A stretch of 64,000 nt of DNA, from NCBI GenBank assembly GCA_002104945.1, contig MCFH01000043.1:1-64000 (forward strand). Reading direction: 5' to 3'. Both the position numbers and the translations under genes were made by a program. Below the pieces are notes generated by a model. The model made no database searches and was not told where the DNA came from. It was given only the letters and a program-made list of their open reading frames with translations. The stretch comes from Piromyces finnis. Its lineage: Eukaryota > Neocallimastigomycota > Neocallimastigomycetes > Neocallimastigales > Neocallimastigaceae. Numbering within the stretch: the first letter of the stretch is position 1; the number at the start of each line of letters is the position of its first letter. Of the stretch, positions 15,483-29,797 are shown in pieces.

Positions 15483-16711
15483 CACCACCTACATCAATAG
15501 AACAAATAGAGGAAGAAAAAGAATCATTGGTATGAGATGGAAAGAAGAAGAAAAGAGAAACAATATAATTATACATTTATACTCTTTTTTCAATTATATA
15601 TTTTATTTTTTAATATTTTTCAATTCTGAATTTTATAATTTTTATCATTCTAATAAATCTCTTGCTTATATTTCAATTCTTAAAATTACAATATATGTAC
15701 CTTATTTTAACAATGTAAAACCATATTATTTACGAAAAATAAAAGTCATTGGAAATCTATGAAGAATTTATTGACGAATTATTAATTGATATAGTAACAG
15801 AAGTTCATAAAACAGAAAAAATAGCAAATTTAGAATGTCAAATATGTCAAACAAAGTAATTATTATTTTTTTTTTTTTTCATTATTCTTACTTATAATAC
15901 TATTAAATTATGTTAATTATTTAAATATATCATAAATATTATAGATGTAGACACTACTGTAAGCTTGTTTTTATTTTTTAACACAATATATTAAATTGGA
16001 AATCTGAATAAATCAACAAGTAATAATATTTTACGAAAATCTTAATTTAATTTTTTTATTTAAAGCAACGAAATCTTCACGAGATATATTTAATCAAAAT
16101 GTTAAGAATAATAGTCAAATAGAATATGGAAATTGTCCTAAATGTCAAAGTAAAGTAGCAATATCTAAAATAGCTACACATTTTACAAAATGTCTAGGAT
16201 TTATGGATAATAATAGAAGACTTTTACGAAGGTAAATAAAATAAATAAAGAAAGAAATAAATAATGATTTTTTATAAATTTATTTCCTTTTATATTAAAT
16301 AAAATCTAATTATATGAATGGAAAATAGAAGTAATACTTCTGTAACCTCATCAAATTCAGCATATACAGTCGATAAATATTTATCATCACTGGATGAATC
16401 CGATGGTGAAAAAGAAGAGAAGAAAGGTAAAGTATAATAAACTAAATAATAATAACAAAAAAATTATAGAATAATTTATCCCTTTATTCTAATATTCTTA
16501 AAAATATTCTATTTTATTAATATTTAATAAAAAAAAAAAAAAAAAAAAAAAAAATTAGCAAAACGTAAAACATATGTAAGTAAATTAAAATATCGATAAT
16601 ATTCATAACAAAACAAAATAATTTTATTTAAATTTTTTTTTTTTTAATATCATAAAACAGCAATCTTCCCCATTAAAAAAATCATTATTAAAGAAACAAA
16701 AAACAAATTAA
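15483..16711 (+). CDS. SGF11: Sgf11 / ATXN7L3-type SAGA deubiquitinase-module subunit, first exon not found
   Basis: Exons 15483-15529, 15746-15855, 15945-15958, 16066-16231, 16329-16426, 16559-16575 and 16661-16711 join in frame to a TAA. Sgf11 anchors the SAGA deubiquitinase (Ubp8) module and binds the nucleosome acidic patch through its zinc finger, helping remove ubiquitin from histone H2B. The N-terminal helix reads EIYEEFIDELLIDIVTEVHK, like ATXN7L3. The Sgf11 finger is CPKCQSKVAISKIATHFTKC (C-X2-C, then H-X3-C), followed by the family's LG and NNRRLLRR. A basic, Ser-rich tail follows. Exons of 14 and 17 bases are unusually small but hold the frame. The start codon is upstream of 15483 and not assigned: exon 15483 needs one preceding base from a phase-1 donor. 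Confidence 0.78.
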
Positions 16712-17639
16712 ATTTTTTAATATTTCTTTTTTATTACAACACTATAATTTATTTAATTATTTGTTTTTGATTCAAAAATAAATTATATTCTTATATTCCT
16801 ATTTTTATATTAAATATTTCGGCGGATTTAATTATATTTTATAAATATTAAAAAAAAAAAAAAAAAAGAAATTCTTTAAAAAAATTATATACCAATTTAT
16901 TGTAAAGCTAATCAAGATTTAAATACCATAATTATTACCCCCAATTTTATAAATAATAATAAACCTCTTTTAAAATGTTATTATATATTATTTTATCTAT
17001 TACCATGTAAAAATAATATAAAATAAAAAATTATATAGTAAAATAAAACTAATTTATTATAATAGTATACTTTTTTAATGCTATTAATTTATATTCAAAA
17101 AAATAAAACCCTTTTTTTTTTCCTTCTTTTTATAAAAGTTAATGTTAAAATATAGGAAAATAAAATATAATTTTTTTTTTCAAAAAAAATAATTTTATTA
17201 TTTTTATTATGAGATTTTTTTTAAAAAAAAATTAAATATAAATAAATTAAATATATAAAGTGTTATGAATTTTTAATTTGATATTTTAATAGTAAATATT
17301 AATTGCGTCTATGTTTTCTTAATTTCTTTTTTAAAATATAAAAATAAATTAACTTAAAAAAACAATAATAAAAAGAGAAAGGATGTTTATATTAAATATA
17401 TTATAAAATAGAATGAATGGAAATTATTCAAAATACATTTTTTTTTTTGTAAATTAAAAACATATAATATATTCTTTAATAATTACTACTTATATTAAAA
17501 TTAATATAATTATTAGAAATTGTATTTTTATACTAAAAAAATCATTTTATTTCTTTGTTGGGCTTGATCTATAATATACTTATAATAATTCCATAAATTC
17601 TATTTCAAAAATAAATACTGTGATTTCTTCTTAACAACT
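16712..17639. other. Intergenic, convergent 3' ends
   Basis: Between the 3' ends of Sgf11 (+) and fibrillarin (-). AT-rich with A runs near 16851-16867 and no recognisable gene. Confidence 0.6.
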
Positions 17640-19333
17640 TTATTTCTTTGGTCTTGGTCTGTATTCACCAACTACAATAGCGTGATCTCTTTCATATGGT
17701 TCTAAAGTTAATTGTTCACGTGGCTTAATCTTTTCACTTTGAAGTTTCTTTACTTCACTAGCGAAAACCTTAGCTGGTTCCATAGTAGAATCAATGCAAC
17801 TAGCCTTAATAGAAATAACAATGTGACCACCGATCTTACAGAACATATGAGCATTCATAGCGATAATTCTTGCTTGATCTGGTTGAGCAACATCAGCGAA
17901 AACAACATCAACCATTGGAACAAGCATTCTGTACTTTTGTGGATAACGAGCATCTTCAATAATTGGAATAACATTAGTACGTTTCTTAGCAACATTAATT
18001 AATTCTCTACCAACACGAAGAGAGAATTCAACAGCATAAACATTACCAGTCTATTATTTATTTTCAAAAATATTATATAATATTAAAATATTATTAGCAT
18101 ATATATCTATTATATTTTTCTTCATATTTAATCAATATTCCACTTACTGGGCCAACAATATCAGCTACGTGAGAAACAGTAGTACCTGAAGCACCACCAA
18201 GATATAAAACCTTAGCTCCTGGTTTAATGTAAATGTTATCAAGACCACCTAAAATACCAGCAGCGATCTTTGATCTGAATGGGTTCCAAACACGGTATTC
18301 AGTTTTAGTACCGTCAGCATTCTATTCAATTTTATTTACATTATCCCATTAATTAACTTAAATGTAATAAAGTTAGCAATTATTATAATACTTACATCAA
18401 CAGAAATTCTCTTTTCACCATAAACACTTTCTCCTGGAACAAGATTCTTAGTAACTAAAAGATCTTCCTTTCCTCTGGCAATGAAAACACCTTCATGTCT
18501 GTGTGGTTCAATAACAACCTTAGCGGCTCCCTTGGCTCCACGGCCACCCTTTGGACCACCGCGTCCACCACGGGCACCACCGCGTCCACCTTTAAAACCA
18601 CCACGGCCACCAGCACCACCACGGCTGCCACCACGGCCTTTATTTAAAATAAATTTATTAAATAAAATTAATTATTTTATTTTCGTAATTAAACCTATAA
18701 ATGAACTTTTTTATTAATATTCACCTCCAAAACCTCCACGGCCACCGCCACGGCCACCACGGGCTCCACCGCGACCACCTTTGAATCCTCCTCTTTTATT
18801 ATCAGCTATATGAATAATTTTAATTATTATTTAAAAATATTATTAATTAATTTACTCCACCTTTTAAATATTTACTATAAAGAATATAAAATTAAATATT
18901 CCAAAATATTTTTAATATTTAAATTATTATTTTGCTTTCATTTTACAAATTTTGATAATTATTATATTTAATTTTATTGCCAATGAAAAAACGTATTATT
19001 ATGATATTTCAAAATCTATACTTTATTAATGCATATCTTCTTAGTAAAGCAAATGTATATTGATTTTGAACTATAGGAAAAATTAATTCTCTATAATTTT
19101 TATTCTCATATATATAATTTTTATATTTATTGATCGATTTAAAAATCTAGATTGCTTATTATAATTCATATGTATCTTTATTTTTTTTATTTGATAATTA
19201 TTTATTATCTTTATAATAATTCCTTTAAAATCAATAAAGTAATAATCACAATCGTCCTTCAATATAAATATTTAATTATTTTATATTTATAAGTATTTTT
19301 TATTCTTCTGTTAGTATATTTACCAAAACCCAT
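17640..19333 (-). CDS. NOP1: Fibrillarin (box C/D snoRNP 2'-O-methyltransferase)
   Basis: Five minus-strand exons, 19333-19324, 18805-18725, 18637-18396, 18321-18148 and 18050-17640, encode 305 residues, the normal fibrillarin length. The protein methylates ribose 2'-OH groups on pre-rRNA in the nucleolus, guided by box C/D snoRNAs, with Nop56/58 and Snu13 partners. The N-terminal GAR domain (about residues 5-65) is rich in RGG and RGGR. The AdoMet-binding loop is [17 protein letters not shown] near residues 148-164. Later come [27 protein letters not shown] and [14 protein letters not shown]. The first exon is only 10 bases (Met-Gly-Phe plus one base). The GAR part is much more GC-rich than its surroundings because Gly and Arg codons force it. 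Confidence 0.97.
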
Positions 19334-19379
19334 TTTTATAATATTATAATAATATAATTTTTAAAAAATAGTTATATTG

Positions 19380-19420
<41 letters not shown>

Positions 19421-22400
19421 AAGAAAAATTGTAAATTATTTCATTATATTACATTACGATACGTTACAAAAGTAATATAAAATAATAAATAAAAAACAAT
19501 AGATTGGTTATATTACAATGTATTAAACTAAGTATTGTAAATAATACATATCTCTCGATTCATTTCATGATTGGTTATATATAAAAGGCTGATCCAATAA
19601 ATATAAAAATTGATTTATTATTTTTAATATAATTAGGATAATGTATACGTTGATTTTATATATTTATTATTGTATAAACATTTGTATTTTTTATAAATAA
19701 AATAAAAAAAATAAAAAAACTTTATTATACTATCTTAATCCATTCAACTACTTACGTTAACATATATAAAAATTATAAGGAAATATAAAAAATCATTGTA
19801 TATTGAATATATTGAATATGAGTATATTCAGTATGAAAATGAAAAATCATCTATTAAAAAAAGTATAAAATATTAGTTTGTTATATGATAATAATTATAA
19901 TAATTTTTTATAAAAAAATATAACATCAGAATTTTCAATCAATAATGTTTGTTAATATTTTGTATATTAATTATATAAATAATTTTTATGTAGTACAATT
20001 TAAACTTTAAAATTTTAAATTTAATCATTATATATTTCTTATTTTGTAAAATACTATATTTATAAATTATAAATTATCTCTAAATATTTTAATTTTGCTT
20101 GTTATATATTAAAAAAATTCTATAAAAAAGTTAGAAATACTTTATTGTTTAAAGCCATTTGAATGAAATAGTCTTTCTATTAATTTATTAATTATTGCAT
20201 AAACAATTACCTAGTAGTTTCATATTAATTCAATCCTTAATTCTTTTGGTTTTTATTCTTTTACATTCATTAATACATAAATTGAAAGTGTACTTCAAAA
20301 AATTTCCGATTTTTTAATATAAAAACTTATAATATTTTTATTTAAACAATCTCATTATCAAAATATTTGAATATTAGAAAAGGATTATGTTGTTGTATTA
20401 TTTTTGGTATAATGATGTAAAAATTCGAGAGAAAACATATTAAAGGCAAACTATATATGCTAACCTTTAAATTAATATACAACTTTTATATTTGTTGATA
20501 AATGGCAATGAAATCTTTGCAAATTCTAAAAATATATTTTGAGTTAAATTTAAGCTAAATGATTTATTTGAATTTAATAATTATAATGGTTTCATATATA
20601 AATAAAGAATATTTTATTTCAATTTATTTTATAATATATATTATTTTTAAATATTTAATATGCAATAATTAAGAAATCAAAATCAACTTATAAGAATACC
20701 AACAGACGTTTTTAATATAAAATAACAAATCAAATATTACTTTTTCTCAAAAATAGTTATAGAAACTATTTTTGAACATATAAAAATGATTAATTCTTTT
20801 AATGTTCTATAGATATCCCATTCCTATGTATATTAAAATCATTCCTTTTTATTAAATTAGTTGTATATTCATACATATTCAATCTATCTTTATTTTTATA
20901 TAAATTTTTAATAGATCACTTAAAGGGTTAGTTTAATTATTTCTATTAACAAAAATTTAAATTTAATATTTCTTATTTTAATTCTATGTAATGACTAATT
21001 AGTTTATGTAATACAATGTAGATTATAATAATTTTATTCATTATAAATTTTTTTTGGGGATAAAATGATGCTATGTATGATGTTAATAAAAAAGATAACC
21101 AATAAAAACTGAGTAAATTTTAAAATGGGAAATGTTTTTAATTTTAATCAATTTTACCACAGAAATAATAGATCTTAATAAATAATAAAATCAATATAGA
21201 AAACAAAAAGGAAGTATCATAAATATAAAAATCGTAATATAGAAATAATATTTCATACTTACTAAATAATTATCATATTATATAAATAATATTTATTTAG
21301 AAGAAATAAAATTAAAATAGTTTTAAATTATATACAATTTAGTTTTAATATAATTATAAATTGTTTATTTTAGTTCAAAAAATAAGCTTTTTTAAAGTTA
21401 TTTTAATATTGTAATTTTCAATAATTTTCATATGTATATTCTGTACATACATTTAAATATTATTTTTATATATTTCATTTATATAGACTAATATATTATT
21501 TATTTTAAAGTTAATATAAAAATTTTAAAATATTTATTATAATAAATTTCACAAGATAATTAGATATTTGAAATAAATTAAAAAAAAACTTTTTTTTATA
21601 GTAATACAAAATGTTTATTGATTTACTTTTATTAAAAAAATATCAACTCACAACTTTTGTAATAATACGGCAATTGAATAGATTTTTTTTAATAAAATAT
21701 AATAAGAATCGTTATAAATAAATTACGAAATGAAAGTAAAAATTTATTAAAGAGAAAAAATTATAGAAATGAATATTAATAAACGATGAATCTATTTTTA
21801 ATTATTGTAATGAAACGACATTTAATTATGATCAATTCAAATTTTGAAAATAGAGTATATTTGTTTTTTTCTTTTCATATTCACATAATTTTTTATAACT
21901 ATTTTTATTAGCATGATAAATATCAATATACTATAATATATAATATATCTAATATTTAAATATTTAAATTTCATTAATAAACATTGTATTTATATAATAT
22001 TATATATACAAAATAATAACTATTCTTTACTAAGTAAATATATCCTAACATATATATCAGTATTATATTGAATTGCTGTTTTATTATGGATTTTTTTATT
22101 TAATATTCAATATTAATAGATTTTCTGTTTTTTGTTTTGAATTACAAATTAATTTTTTTTATTCCATCTTCATATATTAATTAAAAATATAATTAGTTTT
22201 ATTAATTAATAGTAATATAATTAATATATCCAATAGTATACTGGAATAGTTATGTATAATATAATTGATATATATTATTTAATTTGAAAGAATACATTTA
22301 ATTTAATAAGTCAAAATATGATATTCAGTTTTTATATTTAAATTTATAATAATAGAATTATATAGCTTTATAAAGATTATTAATATATAAAATATAATAG

Positions 22401-24275
22401 TAAAATCATCCCTAATAAAATATTATTAATAATTAGAATTTATGATTATGTTGATATTATGAAATAGTTATAAAAATAAAACTTTAAATAAAAAAAGAAA
22501 ATTTTATATAAATAAAAATTTGGTTAATAATAATAATAATAAAATAAATTATATTATTAAATTTAAACAATATATAATTTTATATACAACAACAATCCTA
22601 TATTATATGTATTTACATTAAACTTCTTTTTTTTTTTTTTTTTTTTTTTTATTAATAAAAAAGAAAACTTATAATTTTATAAATTACAGTATTTTAAAAT
22701 ATAAAAATTGAAAAGAAAAAAGAGGAACAATATAATAGTAGTGTTTCTTTTTTTCTTTTTCTTTTTTATATAATGTTATAAAAAAGAAAAAAAAATACCA
22801 TAACGATAATTATAATATTTTTTGTAAGTTTAATTATTTGAATCAATTATTAATTGAAGATTACTAATAAAATGCTTTTTTTTTTTTTTTTTTTTTTTTT
22901 TACTTAATTATATAAATAAATAAATAAATAAATAAATATATATATATATATATCTTGAATAATTTTAATAAAAATAATCAATATTACAAAATATAAATAA
23001 ATAAAATAAACAAACAAACAAATAAATGAAAAAAATGTACCAATGTACTTGTTATTTATTTTAGTAGCAATAAACAATTATATCATATAATATATTGATA
23101 GATTTAATATAAAAAGGATATAAGAAAGAGGGTAAAAAAAAAAAAAAAAAAAATAAAAGAAAACAAAAATTAATATTTAAATTAGAATTTTTATTGTCAT
23201 AATAAAATATAAAATTTGTTTTCTTTTATCTTCTGTTTACTTTTTTTTTTCTTTTTTTTTTTTTAATGAACTTTTAGTACTCTATCTATTGCATATATAT
23301 TTCAACAATTTTTATTTTGTATATAAATAAATAATAGAAAGGAAAAACATATAATTTTATAAATTGAATTTATGATAAAAGGAGACAAATCACTTTTATT
23401 AATACAATAATATTTAAAATTTTAAATAAAAAGATATTTAAGTAAAAAGAGAGGAAAAAAATAAACAAAAATAAAACTATAAACAGGAGTAAAATAATCA
23501 CAATAATAATAAAAATAGAGCAAAATAATCAACAAAAAACGAAAATAACAGATAATATTAAAATTATATTATTATCATTTTCATTATTAGCAAAATCATT
23601 TTTCACAAAATCTACATTTTTTTTTCAGGGTTAGCATCATATATTTACTAAATTCAAAAATTACAAAAATTTATTATTTTTTTGAATAAAAATTAAAAAT
23701 TATTAATAAAAAGTATATTTTTGTTTTATATTCAGGTAAAAAAATATTTAATTTTGTAATAATATATTTATATTATTTATATATGTTTTAATATTAGAAT
23801 AGTTGCATAAATTATAAAAGATTCAATATTTATTATAAGACAATTAATCGAGATTTACACTTAAAATTTAAAGTTATTAAATGAGTTTTATAAGGAATAT
23901 TTTTTGAAAGGAAATTATAATAGTATATAAAAGTTATATATAAATTAAATATAGAAATATAAAAATTAATATTTCTTAATTTTTTTTTAACACTTCAAAA
24001 TAAAATATAAAATTATAAAATTTTATTGATGGAACTTGATTTTAAATAAAATAAAATGAAATTGTTATAAGTGGTATTATTACGTAATACTTTTATCTTT
24101 ATGTACATATTGGTTATAATCAAACATACTTTTTAATTTTATTGTTATAATTGTTGATAATATTAAACATATAAATTAAATTAAATTAAATTAAATTAAA
24201 TGAAATTTATCATAATATAAAAAATAAATTATTATATTTATTTTGTATAGACACTTTTTCATATACACAAATATT
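19334..24275. other. 4.9 kb AT-rich gene desert
   Basis: Between the divergent fibrillarin and Munc13-like genes. No coding exon, RNA gene or mobile element recognised. From about 19420 to 22620 long A or T runs are nearly absent; they return beside the right-hand gene (poly-T near 22627-22650 and 22877-22900). A pentamer AAATT repeat lies at about 24172-24200 and poly-A is at 19388-19418. Confidence 0.6.
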
Positions 24276-27200
24276 ATGAGAAAAGGATTACCGCAGCCAA
24301 GACAAGTAGGCACACCTATGCAAAGTAGAGGTCCCCCAAGACCAAATGATTATTATGATGGCTATTCACGAAACAGCCCAAATTCATCCATGACAAGAAA
24401 TGGAAATGTATATGAATCACCGCGTTATGTTGGTGGTAATCGTCAGCAAGAACAATTTTCAAGATCAGGTAGTAGAATGGAGGGGGCTACACCACAGTTA
24501 AGATATAATGATGAAAGAAGAGGTGTAGGTCCTAGACCAGAAAGACCAGAAAGAAGATATCCATTACGCCCCCCAACAGATGATGATTCTTCTTCTTCGT
24601 CAAGATATGATTTAGATAGATCAAGATCAGAATATAGCAGAGAAAGAGCAAGAAGTAGAGGAAGATTGGATCCAAGAGGAGGAACAGAACCGAGAGAAAG
24701 AGGAAGATATGATAGAGATTATGGTAGTCGAGAACGTGAAAATATAAATAATTTAAGATCAAATAGTAGTAGTCGTGTTCGAGATAATGAGCCACCAAGA
24801 CCATCTCGTCCAAGAAGAGATACTAGTAGAAGTAGAGGAGGAGATTATGCTAATAGTCCTGCATTAGGAAGTCCATCTCTTTCACATTCAAAATCTCAAG
24901 GTGCAAATGATAGATATAGAGGTAGACCAACTAGAACAACTAGTGAAAATAGGTCTCGTCAAGATTCTGATGCATCTTCAAGATCATCAAGTAGAACAGG
25001 AGAACGCGATCGTAGTGCTCGTTCTACTGCTTCATCTAATTTATCTGATCTTTTCGGTAAATTTGAAAATGAAATTGAAGCTACTCTTAGTGAAACCTTT
25101 TCATCTAAAGACTCAAATTCTGTTAAATATGCTTCATCTTCTCGTGATATGGATAGAAGAGAAAGGGAAGCTCGTGAAAGAAGAGAAAAAGAAAGAGAAG
25201 CTCGTGAAAGAGAAAGAGAAGCTCGTGAAAAAGAAGTTCGTGAAAGAGAAAGAGAAGCCCGTGAAAAGGAAGCTCGTGAAGCTAGAGAAAGAGAAGCTAG
25301 AGAAAGAGAAGCTAAAGAAAGAGAAGCTAGAGAAAGAGAAGCTAAAGAAAGAGAAGCTAGAGAAAGAGAAGCCAGAGAAAGAGAAGCTAGAGAAAGAGAA
25401 GCTAGAGAAAGAAGAGAAAAAGAGAGACAAGAAAGATTAAGAAATAAAAGTAATAATGACGATTTTGATTTACCAAGACCTCAAAGAGTTGGTGTTAGTA
25501 CTCCAGATTTACCAAGACCAGCTCGTAATCAATCAAATAATATCGAAAAAACACCATCAAGACCACCAAGACAAGAATCCTGTGATGTTGTTAAAAGTAA
25601 TAGCTCTTCACCACACTCTCCAAGATCAGAAATTTCCCGCTCAGCTAGCTCTGTAGGAAATCTTGCAAGATCAGCTAGTACTGCAAAAAATATTGGTCCT
25701 CACCGTGGTCGTGTTCCACCACCATTACCAGTTCCTGAAATGCCAAGTGATATTGCTGCTGTTACTCAAGATGATCAAGATGTTGATACCCTTGTAAGTA
25801 ATTTTTTTAAATATATATGTATATATAGTTTTAAATGCTAAATATCTTTAATTTTTAATATATATATATTCAAATAATTATTAATTATTGTTTTTTTTTT
25901 TTTTTACTTATAAATTAAAAAATATAACAATGTATTGCTAATTAAATAATGAAATATGTTTAAATTATTAATTAAAATATATAAATATATTTATTAATTT
26001 TTAATAAATATATATATATATAGACAATATCTTCTAAATATCGTGATCATTTCATTGATCATCTTATATCTCAAGAGTATACAGACCCAACTCAGGACGA
26101 TTTTGTTACAATGGAAGGATATTACATGTGGGATGAAAAAACTGATAATAGGCCATTCCCAGATGTTCTTGCTCAACTTGTAGATCATCGTTTCTCCCAG
26201 GAATGGATTGATGAACAGAATAGAAAATTAGAAGAAAAGAAAAAGGTACAACAACCTGCTGTTCCATTAAGATCAGGTGATTCATCTGTTGAAGTAACAA
26301 TGGTTATTAAAGTTGTTAGAGCAAGAGGTATTATTGCTAAGGAAGGAAAATCTCGTAACCCATATTGTGAAATGAATTTTGATGGTTCAACTTTCCATAC
26401 TGAAAAATGTGATAATACATTAGAACCATATTGGAATCAACATCTTGAAATTAAAGCCAAGAATTTAACAGAAAATATTACTTTAAAGGTTTGGGATAAA
26501 AAGGCAAAAGGAAAATTCTGGAAAAAGGATGATAATGATGAATTCTTAGGTATGGCTACTATTAGTGTTGGTGAATTAATTACAAAATCGGCACGTTCAG
26601 GTTTTATTTCTCAATGGTATCCATTAGGAAAAAGAGCTGATAAAAAAGATAAACATGTTGGTGGCCAGATATTGGTTGAAGCTACAATGGGAGGAACTAC
26701 TGATGTATGCATTATATATATATTTTATAGTTAAATTTTCTTAATAACATTGATCCAAATATTTATTTATATTTTACTATATATATTATTTTATTATTAT
26801 AAATAATTTATAATGGAATAATAAATATCAATTAATTTATTTGTTTTTTTTATAGACTTCTAACGAAAGATCGATGTCAAATCAACAACAACAACAATTA
26901 TCCGATTATGAATTATTACAATCTCAATTGGTCAGTTGTAAGGTTTCATTTAAAAAATTATATACTACATTATTGAAATCTTGTTTGGAGCATGATTTAA
27001 CTTACATGCGTCCAGATATTGATGGCTATTCAATAACATCAGAAATTCTTAGTGATGAAGCAAAAATTTTATTAAAGGTATTTGGTAAAAAATGGGTAAT
27101 AGGTGATGCATTTCAAGTTATTAGCTATTTAGAACAAGTTTTTCTAATGCATCAAAATAATAAAGTTCCAATTCCAGTTGTCGTTGCTACTTTTGATGTA

Positions 27201-29797
27201 TTACATGATTCTATGAAAAAAGATGGGTGGTTACCAGAATATGAACGTCCACATTTAATTGAACTTTTAGATGAAATGGAAGGTTTCCATTCTAAACAAG
27301 TATGCCATTATCGTGAATATTTCCCAAAAGCACAACCAGAAGGTGCATTACAAAATGCTATTTTATTGTGGAGAATGATTTTTAAGAATAGAATCTTTAG
27401 AGATCAACATCCTGAATTACCAGAAAGTTTCAGGGAAGAAATTAGAAAAAAAGTATCAAACCATGTTGAAAATAGATATACTAAATTATTAGGATTAAGT
27501 TCTCCATTTGTTGAAACTACAGAAGATATTTTATGTGGTTTGGCTAAATTAGCTGACTTAATTGTAGAAGATATTGAAGATGATTTGAAGTATTATCATG
27601 TTATTTTTTCACAAGAAGTAAATATTGTAAGTATTTCGGCTGAAACTTATTTGAAGAACTTTATTCAAGAATTAGAAAATAATTCCGAACGTATAGCTAG
27701 TCCAGAAGCTGTTGAAGCTAGTAAAAGTACATTTGAACTTTATAGTCGTGTTAAGTTAATGGATCAACAATATGCAAAGTTAGTACCAAAAGGAAAGAGA
27801 TTTTCAATTGGAACTAGTTTTAATATTGAAAAATGGTTTAAAGAATTTGTTTTATCATGGCTTAAAGCTCAACAAGATAAAACCATTGAATGGGTTAAAA
27901 ATGCTATCGATTCTGATAAAATGGAAAAAACATCAGAAGAAATTCCACACTCATCATCTGTTGTTGACTTGTTCAGTATAATGTTTGAAGAATTAGAATT
28001 ACTTAAGGGTTTAGAATGGAGTGATATTGATCAATATACTGAATTTGTTACTTCTTTTGCTAAGATTGTAACTAAAGCAATTGAGCAATATTGTGATTCA
28101 ATGCAAAGTGGTGAAATTAAGAAGGATGAAGGTGCTAATAAGATAAATCCATTATTAGCTGGTGCAGCCGCTGCTTTTGGTTTAGAAACTGAAACTCATC
28201 AACCAACTGATATTGCAAATGAAGTAAGTTTGATATTTATATATTTATATATATAATATTAATATTCGATTATGAAAAGATATAAATATTAATATCTTTA
28301 TTTAATATTACCAATATTATTACCTTTAATTTTTAATAATAGTCATGTGTTAAATTATGTAATATTGAAGAAGCATTATTAAAGTTAGATGAAATGTACA
28401 AATCATTACAGGAACAAAATATTAAAAAGGTAGCAAAGCCAAAAGTAAATAAGGTTAGAGCATCTGATGGTACTATTACAGGTACATTCGGTTTAGAAAT
28501 TGTATTTGGTGAAAATATTAAACCATGTAATAAGAATGGTTTATCTAGTCCATATGTTCTTGTTAAATTACCAGATGGTACTCCAATTCCGATAGGAAAT
28601 GATGGTGTACCTGTACAACAGACTTTGGAATTAGCTAGAAGTTCAGTTGTCCATGATTCAGTTAATCCAATTTGGGATGAAACATTCCAAATTTCAATAT
28701 TACCTACAAAAGCTATCGAAATTTTCGTATACAATAAAACATCATTCTTAACTTCAGATGAACTTTGTGGTAAAAAGGTTGTAAGACTTAGTTCTGGATG
28801 GTGTGATCATCAAACACATGATATTTGGATTAAACTAGAACCACAAGGTAGACTTTTAATTCGTATTACTATGGATGGTGAAGGAGAAGATTTAGCTTTC
28901 TTTTTCAAAAACGCCAGACAAAGATTGATGCGTGCCTTGATTGATTTCTTAAGAGCATTAGTTTATCGTATTTCACCATATACTCGTGAAGTATTAACTA
29001 AAGCATGTAAAGATAATGAAGCTGCACCACTTCCAAATAAATCTATCTTTTCATTAACAAAGTCATTTAGTAATTTAACACCTTCAGGAAAGTCTATTGA
29101 TGCAAAATTAACTCCACAAGAAGCTGAAGAAGCCTTATTACCATTAACTGAATACTTGGATAAAAATTTAGAAACATTATGTAGTAGTTTAAGTAGTAAG
29201 ATGGCACAAGAAATTATTTTCCGTACTTGGTGTGATATATTAGTTATATTAGAAAACTTAATGGTACCACAAATGTATGGTGCTGTTGAACGTGATAGAA
29301 GAATATTAAATAAGAGACAAGTTAACTTTATAGAGGTTGCCTTAGATGTAAGTTTTTTTTTTTTTATTTTGATATTTTTTTTTATTAAAATATTATAAGT
29401 ATTAAAAACAAAATAATAATTTTGATATTATTATTTTAATTTGAATAATAATCAATAAATAATTATGGGATCTAATGTTATTAATAATAAATATTTTTAA
29501 TAGATATTATTTAATTTCTTCCATGCCGAAGGTGAAGGTCTTGGATTACCAAAGTCAACATTAAGAAAAGCACCAAAATATCGTGATATTAAAGATTTAA
29601 TAAATAACTATTTCTTAACTGTTGAAGAATTAAAGAAGGCATATGAGTCTTCTTCTAAAAAACAACAACAACTATTGAAGCTTTTACGTCTTTACTCACA
29701 GGTAGGCGATGATTCCACTCAGAAAGAGGAAGCCAGAGTATATTTAGAAAAGGAACTTGAAAGTCTAAATAACAAAGATTCAGAATCTGATAAATAA
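24276..29797 (+). CDS. Munc13/Ync13-like C2-MHD protein with N-terminal Arg/Glu helix
   Basis: Exons 24276-25793, 26024-26704, 26856-28223, 28343-29347 and 29504-29797 join in phase 0 to 1,621 residues. Order: a disordered Arg/Ser/Pro-rich region (1-290); a highly charged EREAR-type repeat (about 292-388); a first C2 domain (about 593-730); the MUN/MHD1 region (about 945-1152, with a preceding helical part); a second C2 domain (about 1232-1369); and MHD2 to the end. Munc13-family proteins tether and prime vesicles by opening syntaxin for SNARE assembly. Fungal Ync13 acts at the plasma membrane in polarised secretion and septum integrity. In the first C2, only part of the acidic calcium-loop residues is visible (DKKAKG and DDNDE loops), so calcium binding is doubtful. 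I start at ATG 24276; an acceptor-like TAG just upstream allows a 5' UTR intron. Confidence 0.85.

Noticed and set aside
24532-25440. Other-frame and minus-strand frames over the Arg/Glu repeat of the Munc13-like gene
   Set aside because: Repeat-driven shadows; the frame continuing into C2 and MHD domains is the real one.
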